This document shows, in pieces, positions 21,020 to 32,870 of a DNA stretch of 64,000 bases. Origin of the DNA: Glutinoglossum americanum (taxonomy: Eukaryota; Ascomycota; Geoglossomycetes; Geoglossales; Geoglossaceae); the NCBI GenBank assembly GCA_020080175.1, contig JAGHQL010000076.1, positions 1 through 64,000 on the forward strand, given 5' to 3'. The notes below the pieces were generated by a model. That model saw only the letters and a list, made by a program, of their open reading frames with translations, was not told the origin of the DNA and did not search any database. Within the stretch, counting starts at the first letter, position 1; each line of letters begins with the position of its first letter. The position numbers were made by a program, and so were the translations under genes.

Positions 21020-22455
21020 TTATCTAGGGCAGGCCTTCTCCCTTAGAGCTTTCGTCCGATCCAGCAGCCAACCGCTCTTCATGGTATCTCCAGCCGGTAA
21101 CTTCCAACCGGCTTTCACGTAAGGTGAGGTTTTACAGGAGCCTTTCTTGAACATGAACTGGCGGCAATCCTCGTCATCCTCGCAGGCCTTCTTGCAGTCT
21201 GCGTAGGTTAGGTTCGACCTCCCATCCACGTTCTCCCACCGCTCATTCTCAGAGTAATTGTCCCAGCATTCCCGTTCCTCAATTAGCTGGGGTTCGACGA
21301 AATGGGCGAAGATATCAGCGAAAATAATATCGCGCTACAACGTAACATGGTTAGCTTCATACACGTTCAAGGGTATAGGTGATATCGGTGGTTACGCACA
21401 TTAGCTGTAGCGTTTTCCCGTTCGAACTCCCACATATCCTCAACGTCGGACGCAAGCATATGGTGAAAAGTGACAACAGGTTCACACCATCTATCCATGG
21501 CGAAGGCAACCGAGTATGGCGGTTCCCCGTTGAAGCTCGGGTTGGCTCTCGTCAGTTCGATACCATGGTCAAAGAACAGCTTCCCGATAACATGGTCTCC
21601 ACAGCAGCTGTTCGCAGCTTCATCCTCGTAGTTCTTCGCGACATCCGGATTTTTCCCCACGACTTCCTGCATAGCTCCATTCGAGACCAAGTATCCAGTG
21701 CCACCATGGCCAAACGTAACATCCTTGAACATAGCTGGGGAGCCAAAATATAATGGCTTCTTGTGATCTTTATCTTTCAACCATCGCAACAAGTTTGGCC
21801 ACATCACGTATGTGTCTGCGTCTATGAACAGATACCATTTCGCGTCCGGCCGCATCTTGAATGCCTCTGAAAGGGTGTATATGTTTTTATACTTGTCCAG
21901 TTCCCATCCTCCTTTAAGCCCCAACCGCTTTGGATCTTGTCTGAGCGGTTTGTCGTTTTGCAATTCCAGATACAGCTTGAAGTCGGAATTCTTTTCCTTC
22001 ACAGTCCTGTTGTAGCCCTTCAAGGAGTCATGGATGACATAGTCACCCACTTTCTGGTCTATGTCGGAGAAAATATTGTAGTGTGGAACATGCGTTAATG
22101 TTGTGACGAAATGAACAGGAAGCTTGTCAAACAACTCGGTTGCGCCTGTTTTGAAGATAAGCTCCACATCCTCACTACCCTCTAGATCCTCTGGTAGGAG
22201 GTGACTGAAAGGTGTGGTCGCTTTGGATGATGGTGCGGATAATGTTGTTGAAGGGTAAATCTTGCTTTGCTGCTGTGTTGGGCGCTGGAACGATGGATTG
22301 GATGATGGTAATTCGTGCTCGATTGTGTATTTCAACGGGCCCTGCAACGACCAATATGCTGTTAAACCACTGAGAAGAGCCGCAGCGGTGCATATATAGA
22401 GTATGACTCGAACCGTCAACTTGGGGAGTATGATCTGTCTAGATGGAAAACTCAT
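21020..22455 (-). CDS. GT31-type (fringe-like) glycosyltransferase with C-terminal PAN/apple-like domain
   Basis: Exons 22455-21400 and 21334-21020 (GTGCGT donor, TTGTAG acceptor) give 456 aa; an upstream Met at 22491 would add 12 residues. A type II membrane anchor lies at residues 12-33 (TVRVILYICTAAALLSGLTA), with the catalytic part in the Golgi lumen. The catalytic domain has the DxD motif in WYLFIDADTYV, GSPAMFKDVTFGHGGTGYLVS and a CCGDHVIGK segment, as in fungal fringe-like enzymes. The last 70 residues have a PAN/apple-like Cys pattern (YADCKKACEDDEDCRQFMFKKGSCK), which usually binds protein or sugar. The donor and acceptor cannot be told from sequence. Confidence 0.82.
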
Positions 22456-24077
22456 TATTGAGGCGGAACCTTCAAGGGGTCGAGTTCGCAAGGCTGGCCC
22501 GACGCGACCGATGCGTAGAGCTTGGGATGTTTGAAGGTAATCACGACAACATGGGAAGACAGACAGCAGGACGATCGCACTATGATAAAGGAGAGAGCGA
22601 CTGCGGTAGAATGAGGCAAAGTAGCCTTTCGTTTAAAATAGATCGAGAAGTGGGCGTGGATTCATTGGCCACAACCCCAAGGGGGGTTTCTTCGGCTATG
22701 CCGAATTGGGGCTTTTAGAGTGTGCAGTCAGCCTCCCGCTCAGCCACCCTGAGAATGCCTCAAGAAACCACCAGCTATTAATCAGGCGTCTAAAGCCTGG
22801 GGTAGTTCGCTGACTTAAGCGGCATCAGGTATTTGATGGATCTCGGCTTCACGCTTTGGCGGGCTTCGGTGTGAATTTCACGGTTAAGTAACGCAGTAGA
22901 GGTGATTTAAAGGATTGTTGGTGAGGAGATAGTTCAGTGACATGGCATCCCCCAATAGGCTGCACCGCTACCTGCTTGTATGAGATCTCGTTAAATGAAT
23001 AAGACTGAAACCCTGTTGGTGTTGGTACGGTGAGCAGATACAAAATACATAGAGTGCAATGGAGCACGGTTGGTTCGTATCCAATAGCGCATCGAAATCA
23101 GCATATCCAACATACAATACCGGAGTGCACCTGGCATGAGGGGATTGAAGCCCTAGAAGCATTTAGAGCTCAAGACAACTCGCCCGGCATATTAAAAGTG
23201 CTGATGGAGCTGAAATTAAGGTTAGGTTACCAGATGAAGCACGAGAGGCCGAGAACAGCCCAAAGGCAATGAAGGAACATGATAATGACACCCCATACAG
23301 GGGGAACGGAAGCCTTCCATATGAGAGCCTCTAGTTTTCGGGTGCTGAAACGATGGAGTCGCGGGCCCAATTCAAAAAGGATGGACGCCTCGTAGGATGA
23401 AAATCCCAGATGTGCGGACCGTCCACCGAAATCGTGATGTTCGTGTAGGCAAGCTAAGCAAGGAGCTACCGGAAAGACACGGGCGATCTCGCTCGGCCCA
23501 GTGAGGCGTCATAGCCCATTAGATACAACCGGGAGGGATCTTACTCTGACCATCGAAGGAAGAGGCGCCCGTCAGTGCAATGCCGAGAAAGGAACCCTCG
23601 TCTGTAAGAGTTCTTCGTTTTCTTTCAACGTCGGGGGTAGCCCGGAAGTTTTCGGCTTTATCTTGAACTCTCAGCTCCCCCCTGTTTTCAGTGCTCGATT
23701 TTAACCTCGTTCTGCTGTGGCTGCAAAAATTTCCATCAGCCTATTTCTAGTTGTAATTCCAACCGGTTGGGTGGCTATGGAAAGCTGGATCGGAATTGTT
23801 TAGGGTGGGTTTTTTGAATTCATCCTCATTGATGTTTGAGGATCCTCGGGGAGGAACGGTGCGCTTCTGGAATGCTTATGTGCATAAACGTCTGTGAGTT
23901 TTGGGCCCGTTAGATCGCTACCAATGGAAACCCGAAACACCAAAAGGTATCAGCGTAGCATAGGCATTTCAGGTGTATTCACAGGCTCAGGCCATAGTTT
24001 TTCGTTTTTGGTGACTTGGCTAGCTACAGCTGGGAACGGATGTAGACATGCCCTGATCATTGGTAGACTTCACCAAC
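22456..24077. other. 1.6-kb intergenic region
   Basis: This runs from the GT31 start to the DBP6 stop. I find only short, motif-free open frames, no RNA gene and no repeat. Confidence 0.4.
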
Positions 24078-26996
24078 CTATCTACTCGACACACCGCCCC
24101 TAACCTCTGATTTTAGCGTATCTAGGGCTTCTTGGTACCTTTTCCGGGCCTCTGGGCCAAGGGCATCTAAATCCAATTTTACTCTCACCACTTTCTGCCT
24201 TTCGCTCCTCCTAACACTTGTACCATGCCCTATCTCCTTCCAAAACCATTTCGCCTCCTTTTCTGTAATCAAGGTCCACGCTCCGCCCTCTCTTCCCGCC
24301 CGTGCAGTTCTCCCTACGCGATGCACATACCCTTTGATACTTTTTGGGAGATCGTAGTTAACGATGTGTGTAATATTTTTAACATCTAAGCCTCGAGCTA
24401 CAAGGTCCGATGCTAGAAGGATAGAGAGTTTGCTCGCACGGAAGGCCGCTAGCATCTTTCGGCGAGCGGAAGAGGGAATAGATCCAGTAAGGGTACCAAT
24501 GTGAGATGCAAGAGGTGGGTGAAGAAGGGAGAGCAGACGGGAGAGACGGATAGCGGACTCGTTAGATTTTGTGAAGATCAGGATGCCACCAATTTTATTG
24601 GCTTTATCTGGGCTGGTATTGCTAGATACTTGTGCTTTAGCCGATAGACTGGTAGAGTCGTCCGCGGATTTCGAATTGGGTGACGGCGTACTTGCTGGCG
24701 GCGATAAGGCATGGCTTGGGATAGATTCGCTGTCGCCATCAGACGTAGAATCTCTACTGGGGGAAGTCTCGCTCTCATCGTCGGATGCGGAAACTCTATT
24801 GGAAGCCTCGCTCTCGTCATCAGACGTGGAAGCTTCGCTGGAAGAAGTCTCGCTCTCGTCAGATGCGGAAGATTCGCTGGAAGTAGTCTCGCTCTCGTCA
24901 CCGGACATGGAATATTCGCCGGAAGAAGTCTCGCTCAAGCTAACAGGCGAAGTAACGTCCTTCGGTGAGGTGCTAGTGGTTGCACCGCTCCTGTCCCTAC
25001 CAACGAGTAGCTCTGTCTGTAGGAGCTGCAAAAGATAGAGTGGCTTTTCGTTCCCATCTCCAGCTGCAATTGCCCACTCTCTTAGAGTCTGTGGTAACCC
25101 AAAAGCATCAGCTTCGGTTTCATCCTGACTCTCAGCTCTGTCTCCTCCGCGATTTTCGGTGCTTAATTTTAATCTCGTGCTGCCGTGGCTGTCAACCACA
25201 ATCAACTTCGGCATTCTTAACTTTAACGCACTTAATTTGCTAATGTCCCTGGCCATAGTGGCGCTCAATACGATCTTTCTCGTATTGTTCTTCGGTGGGC
25301 GAAATCCCATATCTATCAGTATTTGCTCGTGCGCTTTCATTTGACCATATTCTCTTGTATTCTCCACAGCTCTGAGGACAACATCGGCCCATTCCTGAAA
25401 GCTCTGGTCTAGCAGTCGATCGGCTTCGTCTATAATAAGCCATTGAAGGTCTTCGAGCGTGAAGCCGGGTGTTGTGCGGATGTGGTCGACTAGTCTCCCG
25501 GGCGTACAAACAAGAATGTCAACTTTCGAAGCATAGTTTGCCACGTGTTCAGGAAGTGTAACAAAGTTGTCTTCTAAATCAGAATCACTCCAAGAATCGT
25601 AGTTCGAATCATTTCCTGCATCTGCAGATGTCTTCTGCATCTCTTTGTAGGTCTGCGGATCGTACTTCTGCCCTCTCTTTATTAGTAAGTCCCGCTCTGC
25701 CCTTAAGGGCCGGTTGCCCACCGCCACCCCAACACTCAGGCTGGAGCCTATGGAGCAAAGTTCGCATACTTCCTTTGCCTGCACCACAAGCTCTCTTGTC
25801 GGAACAATAATCAGACCTCTTAGTCTTGTAAAGGTTCTATCCCTTAAGCTCTCTACCATCGGCAGAACATAGGCTAGAGTCTTCCCTGAGCCAGTTGCGG
25901 CTGAAATGCATAAGTCTCCCATGTACTGCGTGGGCCCAGGAAGAAGCATTGGGAGAACAACAGACTGGACTGCGAACGCTTCTCGGTATCCTTTTGATTC
26001 AAGTGAAGAAACGAGCTTAGCGTTCAACTGTAGGTCCCTGAAAGGCGTTGTGGAGTTCGAAGATACGGTGATTGGGTGCGCAAGCCACGAAGGAAGGGTG
26101 GAGAATGCTGGCCTGCCAGAGGAATCTGGGACTTCATCAGGTTGCGGAAGAGGCACGAGACCTTGAAGCTCGGTCTGTTCCTGATTCGGAAGGCCGCCGT
26201 TAGTCTCGTTTGGTGATTCCTTGACCAGCGTCTCTGATATCTGTGCGGACCGCTTGAATTTGGACAGAATGGACTTGTATTTTGCATCTCCTTCCATATC
26301 CCCACCCGGCTCGGTGGCTTCGCAAGGGAGATCACCTTCTCGAGTTTTGCTCTTCCGTTTCCCTTTCCCGCCCTTACCACGACTCTCCAGGAACCACAGT
26401 TCCTTGGGTTTATTCCCTTGACTAGTATCCCATTCATTGTCGGTATATCCCTCGCCTTCGCCATTGCGAACAGCTGTTCCTGCTTTCTTCTTGTTGCTCG
26501 TGGACTTGACATGTATACCATCTTCCCTAGCCTCAACCATGTCCCTGGATTCTGTAAAAGCTTTCGTACCAAATGTATCACTATCTTCAGCCCCGTTGCC
26601 ATCCAGATTCTTGTCTTTCTTTGCCTTTGGCCCATTATCAACTTTTCCTGCTGCTCCGAACAATGCAGCTTCGCCTTCAATTCCACTGACGAGTGTGTTT
26701 CTGTTGGGTGAGATGCCTGGAGCTCTATCTGTCTTTTTATATCTGCGTTTCTTAGCTTCGTTGCTCTCTTTGGAGAATTCGCCTTCTTTTTGGCCATGTT
26801 CAACCAGTCTGGAAGCCTCGCTGGGCTTCTGTCTCTTCTGCTTCTTCGACTTTGTTAATGGTCTTTCGCTGTGTAAGGTTGCCCGGGAGGATTCTAGGTC
26901 TTCCAACTTTCGTTTTAGCTTTAAGGGTTCGTCTTCCTTCCTTTCGGTCTGACCCTGCACTGGCGGAATATACTGCGCATAGAATTGTGAAGCCAT
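24078..26996 (-). CDS. DBP6: DEAD-box RNA helicase, Dbp6/DDX51-like
   Basis: A single-exon gene of 972 aa from MASQFYAQYIPP; an upstream in-frame Met at 27032 is less likely. About 330 charged, Lys-rich N-terminal residues precede the helicase core. Motifs in order: AATGSGKT (about residue 363), PTRELV, TPGRLVDH, DEAD (about 520), SAT, then HRVGRTARAG (about 889). The family is nucleolar and works in 60S ribosomal subunit assembly. Between SAT and the second RecA lobe is an unusually long acidic Ser-rich insertion (about residues 680-765) built of near-repeats of SASDDESETS. Assignment to Dbp6 rather than another DEAD-box protein rests on FAVQSVVLPMLL, GVAVGNRPL and the long Lys-rich N terminus. 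Confidence 0.85.
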   Translation of the reverse strand: MASQFYAQYIPPVQGQTERKEDEPLKLKRKLEDLESSRATLHSERPLTKSKKQKRQKPSEASRLVEHGQKEGEFSKESNEAKKRRYKKTDRAPGISPNRNTLVSGIEGEAALFGAAGKVDNGPKAKKDKNLDGNGAEDSDTFGTKAFTESRDMVEAREDGIHVKSTSNKKKAGTAVRNGEGEGYTDNEWDTSQGNKPKELWFLESRGKGGKGKRKSKTREGDLPCEATEPGGDMEGDAKYKSILSKFKRSAQISETLVKESPNETNGGLPNQEQTELQGLVPLPQPDEVPDSSGRPAFSTLPSWLAHPITVSSNSTTPFRDLQLNAKLVSSLESKGYREAFAVQSVVLPMLLPGPTQYMGDLCISAATGSGKTLAYVLPMVESLRDRTFTRLRGLIIVPTRELVVQAKEVCELCSIGSSLSVGVAVGNRPLRAERDLLIKRGQKYDPQTYKEMQKTSADAGNDSNYDSWSDSDLEDNFVTLPEHVANYASKVDILVCTPGRLVDHIRTTPGFTLEDLQWLIIDEADRLLDQSFQEWADVVLRAVENTREYGQMKAHEQILIDMGFRPPKNNTRKIVLSATMARDISKLSALKLRMPKLIVVDSHGSTRLKLSTENRGGDRAESQDETEADAFGLPQTLREWAIAAGDGNEKPLYLLQLLQTELLVGRDRSGATTSTSPKDVTSPVSLSETSSGEYSMSGDESETTSSESSASDESETSSSEASTSDDESEASNRVSASDDESETSPSRDSTSDGDSESIPSHALSPPASTPSPNSKSADDSTSLSAKAQVSSNTSPDKANKIGGILIFTKSNESAIRLSRLLSLLHPPLASHIGTLTGSIPSSARRKMLAAFRASKLSILLASDLVARGLDVKNITHIVNYDLPKSIKGYVHRVGRTARAGREGGAWTLITEKEAKWFWKEIGHGTSVRRSERQKVVRVKLDLDALGPEARKRYQEALDTLKSEVRGGVSSR
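24700..24960 (-). repeat. In-frame acidic Ser/Glu/Asp repeats inside DBP6
   Basis: Imperfect units of about 36-60 bases sharing the core CTCGCTCTCGTC (plus strand) recur five to six times and encode SASDDESETS-like segments. They lie between the two helicase lobes. Confidence 0.7.
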
Positions 26997-27415
26997 TTTG
27001 GTGAGATTGAAAAAAGAAAGATTGCTGCACAAAAGACCGTCACTCTTTGTCCACCGTCCACTGCAATTTCAAGTCAATAGAGCATCCAAGATGAAATTGA
27101 AAATGCCCAAAGAATGCGGCTATTTAAAACCTCTTAATTGTGGAACCCTAAGAAGCAGTAGATACTCCTAGTAGAGATCCCAAAATTTTTTTCTTGGGTG
27201 GTCCTATCTCGGCAAGTTCCGAAGCGATACATCCTCGCAACATCAACACAACTTGAGCACCGGCAATGGCCTCATACAATCTACCCTCTGTATCCATATA
27301 CCATATTTCGCGGCTTATATGAACCTCCCAATGCAACCAGGACCCGAGCTACTGTGCCTGGATGTAGGTGCGACGGAATCCTACTGCAAACGCGTTATTC
27401 CCAGAAAGTGTTACC
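26997..27415. promoter_or_regulatory. Bidirectional promoter of DBP6 and GPI3
   Basis: The 419 bases separate the start codons of two divergent housekeeping genes. I do not recognise a specific factor site. Confidence 0.5.
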
Positions 27416-29188
27416 ATGCCTTATAATATTGCGTATGTGATTCCCCCGGAGCAATATGGCGGAAGGCGTCTGATATAGTCTGCCTTTTAGTATGATAAGT
27501 GACTTCTTCTTTCCTCAGCCAGGTATGGGAGTGTGTCTCTTTATAATGGGGATCATACTCATTTCTCACAGGAGGAGTCGAGAGTCACATCTACCAACTC
27601 TCCACCGTAAGGTCCTAGAGAGAGGCCATTTGATTGACCTTTCTGACACTTCTTGGATTTGACAGAAGCTGATTGACCGGGGTCACAAATGTATTATAAT
27701 CACCCACGCATACGAAGGTCGTACCGGTGTACGTTATCTCACCAATGGACTCAAAGTATATCATGTTCCTTTCTTCGTCATCTACCGAGAGTCGACTTTT
27801 CCGACGGTCTTCTCTTTCTTTCCGATCTTCCGCAATATCATAATCAGAGAACAAATTGATATAGTTCATGGACATGCGAGCCTGAGCAGTCTCTGCCATG
27901 AGGCGATACTACATGCGCGGACAATGGGGTTGAGGACAGTATTTACGGATCACAGCCTCTTTGGATTTGCGGACGCCGCGAGCATACTGACTAACAAGCT
28001 GTTGAAGTTTACCTTGAGTGATGTGGACCATGTTATATGTGTCAGTCATACTTGGTTGGCCTCCCTCTCGGCGTCAGTGTGAGCTTGGCTAACAATATGT
28101 TGGGGCATTGCAGCAAAGAAAATACTGTGCTCAGAGCCTCCCTTGACCCACTCATGGTCTCAGTAATTCCCAACGCTGTAGTGGCAGATAACTTCCGGCC
28201 ACTCTCCCACCCCAGCCACAACGCTAATGCGGACCCTTCCTTATCCTCTCCGACCACTCCAAACCCGCAGCCGCCACAGCCACACCACCTCGGACCTCAC
28301 GATACCATCACTATTGTAGTCATATCCCGCCTGTTCTATAACAAAGGAACCGATCTTCTGATAGCAGCGATCCCACGTATCCTTGCATCTCACCCAAATG
28401 TGCGCTTTATCATCGCGGGTTCGGGCCCCAAGGCCATCGACCTGGAGCAGATGCTTGAACGCCGTGTGCTGCAAGATCGCGTGGAGATGCTCGGTCCAGT
28501 TCGGCATGAGGAAGTCAGGGATGTGATGGTCCGCGGTCACATTTACCTCCATCCAAGTTTGACAGAGGCATTTGGTACGGTCATTGTTGAAGCTGCCAGT
28601 TGCGGGTTGTATGTCGTATGCACGCGAGTAGGCGGTATTCCGGAGGTACTACCTGGGCATATGACAATATTCGCCCGACCAGAGGAGGACGACCTTGTCA
28701 CAGCAACAGGGAAAGCCATTGCAGCTCTACGAGCAAATAGAGTGCGCACCGAACGCTTTCATGACCAGGTTAAAATGATGTACTCGTGGACAGATGTCGC
28801 CAAGCGCACGGAGCGGGTCTATGATGGTATATCTGGTGTTCTCAGCGAAGAAGAGTTTTACGGTTACCACTCTGGGGGAGCTGGAGCCTGGAGTGCCACG
28901 CGGGGACATGCAGGTGTGCAGAGCTTTGCACTGATAGACAGGCTGAAACGGTACTATGGATGTGGGATCTGGGCTGGGAAGCTATTCTGCTTGTGTGTCG
29001 TGGTAGACTTCTTGCTATTTATGTTTCTAGAGTTGTGGGCACCAAGAGCAAATATAGATATCGCGCGGGACTGGCCGAAGAAGAGGGTTGGGCCAAGGGG
29101 CGGAGAGGAAGAGAAAGAGAAAGACGGAGATACATCTGGAGCACGGAAGCGGAAGGAAAAGGAGAAGAGACGAGAAGTGAGGAACTGA
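27416..29188 (+). CDS. GPI3: GPI3/PIG-A, catalytic subunit of GPI-GlcNAc transferase
   Basis: Five exons (27416-27432, 27491-27522, 27572-27606, 27666-28054, 28114-29188) give 515 aa. The spliced N terminus reads [20 protein letters not shown], as in family members, followed by HIYQLSTKL and [19 protein letters not shown]. Further landmarks are [40 protein letters not shown] and the GT4 E-x7-E motif in [16 protein letters not shown] hydrophobic anchor near the C terminus ([19 protein letters not shown]) is followed by a basic, Lys/Glu-rich tail. The enzyme adds GlcNAc to phosphatidylinositol on the cytosolic ER face, the first step of GPI-anchor synthesis. The first three exons are only 17, 32 and 35 nt. 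Confidence 0.93.
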
Positions 29189-29880
29189 GGCTCACTTCAC
29201 ACGGCTTAGGTGACTTTTCTACTGTACAAGCATATGCATACCGGCGGCGTCAAATGGCAGGCTGGGAGACAAAGGTATATCGGCATAACGCGAGGGACTT
29301 AATGCCGAGTGTTTGAGACAATGACGTCTAAAATAGCAAGTGAATTTAGAGCTACAAGGGGAATCCAATATGGGTATGTTCATCTGTTGTTCTGTGCCGT
29401 GTCGGCGGAGATCTGAGGAACCAAAGGATTCTCGATAAGTATCGTGGCAAGCCTATACTATATCTTTGATTAGTTATACGGACGGCATTCTTCCCCGCCC
29501 TTCTGTCCGTGGTGATCTACACTTTTGTCTTGACTCTATATGCACGGATCATGGGAATAACCTAGCCGAACGACTATAGGCAATTGCGATCCCTAGAGGG
29601 CTGCACAGGGATCTGGGGACTGACTACCCGGAGGAGAAATGTATTTGATTGTTAAAAAGCAAGTACAGCAGAGTTATAATTTTTAGGGGAACCAACGCGC
29701 AGTGCTTTTCAACCATGTGATGCAATCCTTTTTGTTACTAGCCTGGGCACCCGTAAACGAAAACCAACCAGTCAAAGTCCCAAATGGTCCCGTTTTTCCA
29801 ACGATGCCTCACATTTCCAAGGGGATTCAGAATCACGATCATCCATCCAGTCAACCACCCACACCATCCTAGACCCCTAT
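29189..29880. other. Convergent intergenic region
   Basis: Between the 3' ends of GPI3 and the next reverse gene. No gene or repeat is seen. Confidence 0.4.
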
Positions 29881-32014
29881 TCACCCCATCAACAGCACAT
29901 TTGCGCGGTGCACCGTTTTAGCAACAATGCTCATTCCGATGTACTCCCGGCACACAATTGTTGGAGTAACCGACAGCTTCACCCTCAAGCTCCGGTTCTG
30001 TGGGGTAGTGGGATCTCCGATAATCATCGCGCTCCGATCCACCATCTCGTCACCCTTGAACGGAACCCCTGCTCGATGGAAGACGGTTGCCCACTCATAG
30101 CCAGGCGCATCTCCAACCATCCGCCCCGCTAGCTTGACGCTCTCTTGCACAAAAATGCTTAGGTCTGCATTTGCTTTTGAACGGTTGACGTCCCTAGGCA
30201 GGAGGGGTTCCATTATGCTCCAAAGTTCAAACGTATGTTTCATGAACAGCATCTGGAGGAATTCGTGCCAGCGGGGAGAGCCTCGGATAAGTGCCGAGAC
30301 TGCCGCCAGGTCCATCAGCGCAGCCTTTCGTACTAAAACCGACGAAAAAGGGGTGTTCAACGTATTGTTCGCATTTATCACTTGTCGGTCAGTGTCGGTG
30401 TCAAAGCCCATAAAGATGTCCGTATTGGCTAAGCAATCTACTAGGTACCCAAAGAGTAGGCGCACCACAACGAATCTCCTTGTTTTCTTGGATTCCAAGA
30501 GGGGCCGTACCAGTTCTGGTCCACAAGCACTGATCAGCAATGTTCTAAGTACTTCGGGGTAGGCACGGGTCTCTTGTTCATAGAACTTCATATGTGTTTC
30601 TGCCCAGTGCTCGGCCAACGCTCGCACGTCCTCTATGTTTCGCGAATAATCCCATGGTAGGTCCGTAGACGGGATTGGGTCAGCGGACTGGTGAGGATTA
30701 GAAGTTGCTATCTGTGGAGGCTTTGAGCTCGGATTCTACATGCGTAAGTATTAATATCCACAAACCGAAGTAGTGTACCTCAAAGGAAGGCATTTGACTT
30801 GCCTTGGCAGCAAAATGGCTGACCGACTGGCTGAGCTGGAAGCTCTGCTCAGCGGAAGACCCGGTATTGTGATACGTGGAACGACCAGGCTGCTGTAAAG
30901 CTAGAGATGGTTCCCTCTTGCGGTCGGCTATTTTGAGTTCTTCTATCTCTGCCCGAGCTGCAATCAACTGATCTTGCAGATCTCTCAAGACCTAGTGGTA
31001 GATAGTAAGCCGTAGCCAAATATGTAGTAAAACTGAAGTATTCCTTACATGATCTCTCTCTAGCACTTCAGATGCTGTCAAGACCTGCATGGAGGAACTA
31101 ACTCCAAGGTTGGACATCTGCCTTTTGGGTACATTTCTCCCATTAGTAGCTGTGGATTGATCACTACTAGCTACAGAGCTAGAGGGGGTCGCATTCACAT
31201 CGGCTGCCAGCCGGCGATGAAGCTGGCCTGGACGAGTAGCAGGCGGAGGGAGAACATATTGCCCGTCAAAATGAGGGAGCGAGTTAGAGGGGCGATCGGA
31301 TACATTCTGGGATTTGACAGGGTCGATTGTAGCGTGCTGTGTTTCACGAGTACTATTGACGGTACGTTGAGAAGCGGAAACACTTTTGGGGGGGTGAGCA
31401 CCGCTTGCCGGCCTATGACTTTGCGAGTTTGAATGCTTCGTGTTATGTGCCGACTTACTGCTTAATGAAGCTGGAGTCCGCGGAGGATTTCTTGAGGGAT
31501 CGTGAATTCGATTGGCTATTGCTTCCAGATAGGCATATGTGCGGGGCGAATGTGGCAAGTCGTACTCATCGCCTGTAATTTCAAATGGAAGTTCGATACC
31601 GCTCATATCAATGCTAGGTTGGTTGCGACGGTGTGCTGAACCTTGAGTACTTAGAGGACCGTCGCCATGTGTAGGCTGAGAAGTGCTGCTCATGCTGAGC
31701 CCAAAATCAAAATTTGGGAAAACCGTGTTTCCAACGCTGTCCGACTGGAGTCCCGTATCCGGTGGCGTGATTTCAATCCCTCGCGCAACACCACCGGTTC
31801 TAGAGAAAGGCCGAGCCTGTTGGGACAGCGATAATGGCGAAACACGGGCTCCCAGTGAGCTACCCTGTCCGTGCCTTAAGGATGAATGGGTCGTATCCTG
31901 ATTATCCGGTTGCGGTGTTATGTGCTGGGAAGGGTGGCGAGAGTTAAAACGGCCTTGTGCCAGGCCACTGACCCCAATATTGCGATCGTTAGGATCGCGG
32001 TTCTGATTTAGCAT
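29881..32014 (-). CDS. Uncharacterised protein with short coiled coil
   Basis: Exons 32014-31049, 30991-30779 and 30735-29881 give 677 aa, all junctions GT-AG and phase 0; the second intron is only 43 nt. The first 310 residues are Ser/Pro/Gln-rich and probably disordered. A short coiled coil follows (VLRDLQDQLIAARAEIEELK). The C-terminal 250 residues form a mostly helical domain (DYSRNIEDVRALAEHWAET, LLFGYLVDCLANTDIFMGF, WHEFLQMLFMKHTFELWSIM) that ends close to the stop. I do not recognise the family. Layout (disordered part, coil, helical domain) resembles a fungal regulatory or scaffold protein, but this is not a function call. Confidence 0.65.
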
Positions 32015-32870
32015 CGTGAAAATAGGGAATGGAAACAGGTTATGCGGTTCTGCACATAATCGAAGTGGAGTAAGATGTTTAGTGATAAGGGGTTAGCGAA
32101 TATCAAGATGTGTTGGGCACAAGCTGTCTCGGGTTGAAGGAAAGAGGTCTTTAGAGTGAATGATGTGAGAGCTTTTTGAATAGAGCGTTCAGTAACACTA
32201 GCGCCTTCTACAAAACAGATCTTGAGCAGGACTGCAATTAAGGCCCAATACAATTGGGTGAATATACACTCGGCTCATGACTGTGAAGGGATCATTTTGT
32301 CCAAAACGCTAGAAGGGGCACAGCCAGGTAAGGGAAAGAGGAGCTTAGTCATAAGTTGCTTGGATTATGTGAAATATGTAGCACGAAAGCAGTGCAGTAA
32401 CTCTTCATTAATTGTTTCTAGCAGCTACGGGTTCGTAATGATGCAAGCATCAAAGGGAATGGTGAAAGGGTGAGTTGAGACATGCCACTCCCAACATTGC
32501 AAATGAGGAACCCCCGGGCCATGCGTAGAAGCGTGATAATCTACTCCCTGTCGACTCGTGTCAGTCCCAGATGCAAGGTGGTAAAGTCAGGAAGTGAACC
32601 ACCCGTCGCAGTGTGATCATCTTAAAACAAGCGGGATATTTTGGGTTATACATAAGGCTGGCTGAATTTGGAGACGACCTATAGAGGCAAATTATCTGCA
32701 ATACCCACGTCAAATCCATTCCATCAATTTGTGAGACATTATCAACACAGACCATCTTCATGGGAAGCAATAGTCCCACCGCCAGTAAGAAGAGAGAAAA
32801 ACCAAACCACCGACAGGAAACACCTACGATTGATGAATTTAGTTTTGAGTGTAAGCCTCGAGGTAGCTGC
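32015..32870. other. Intergenic region
   Basis: It lies upstream of the uncharacterised gene and downstream of RBM39. Only short, motif-free frames are seen. Confidence 0.4.
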
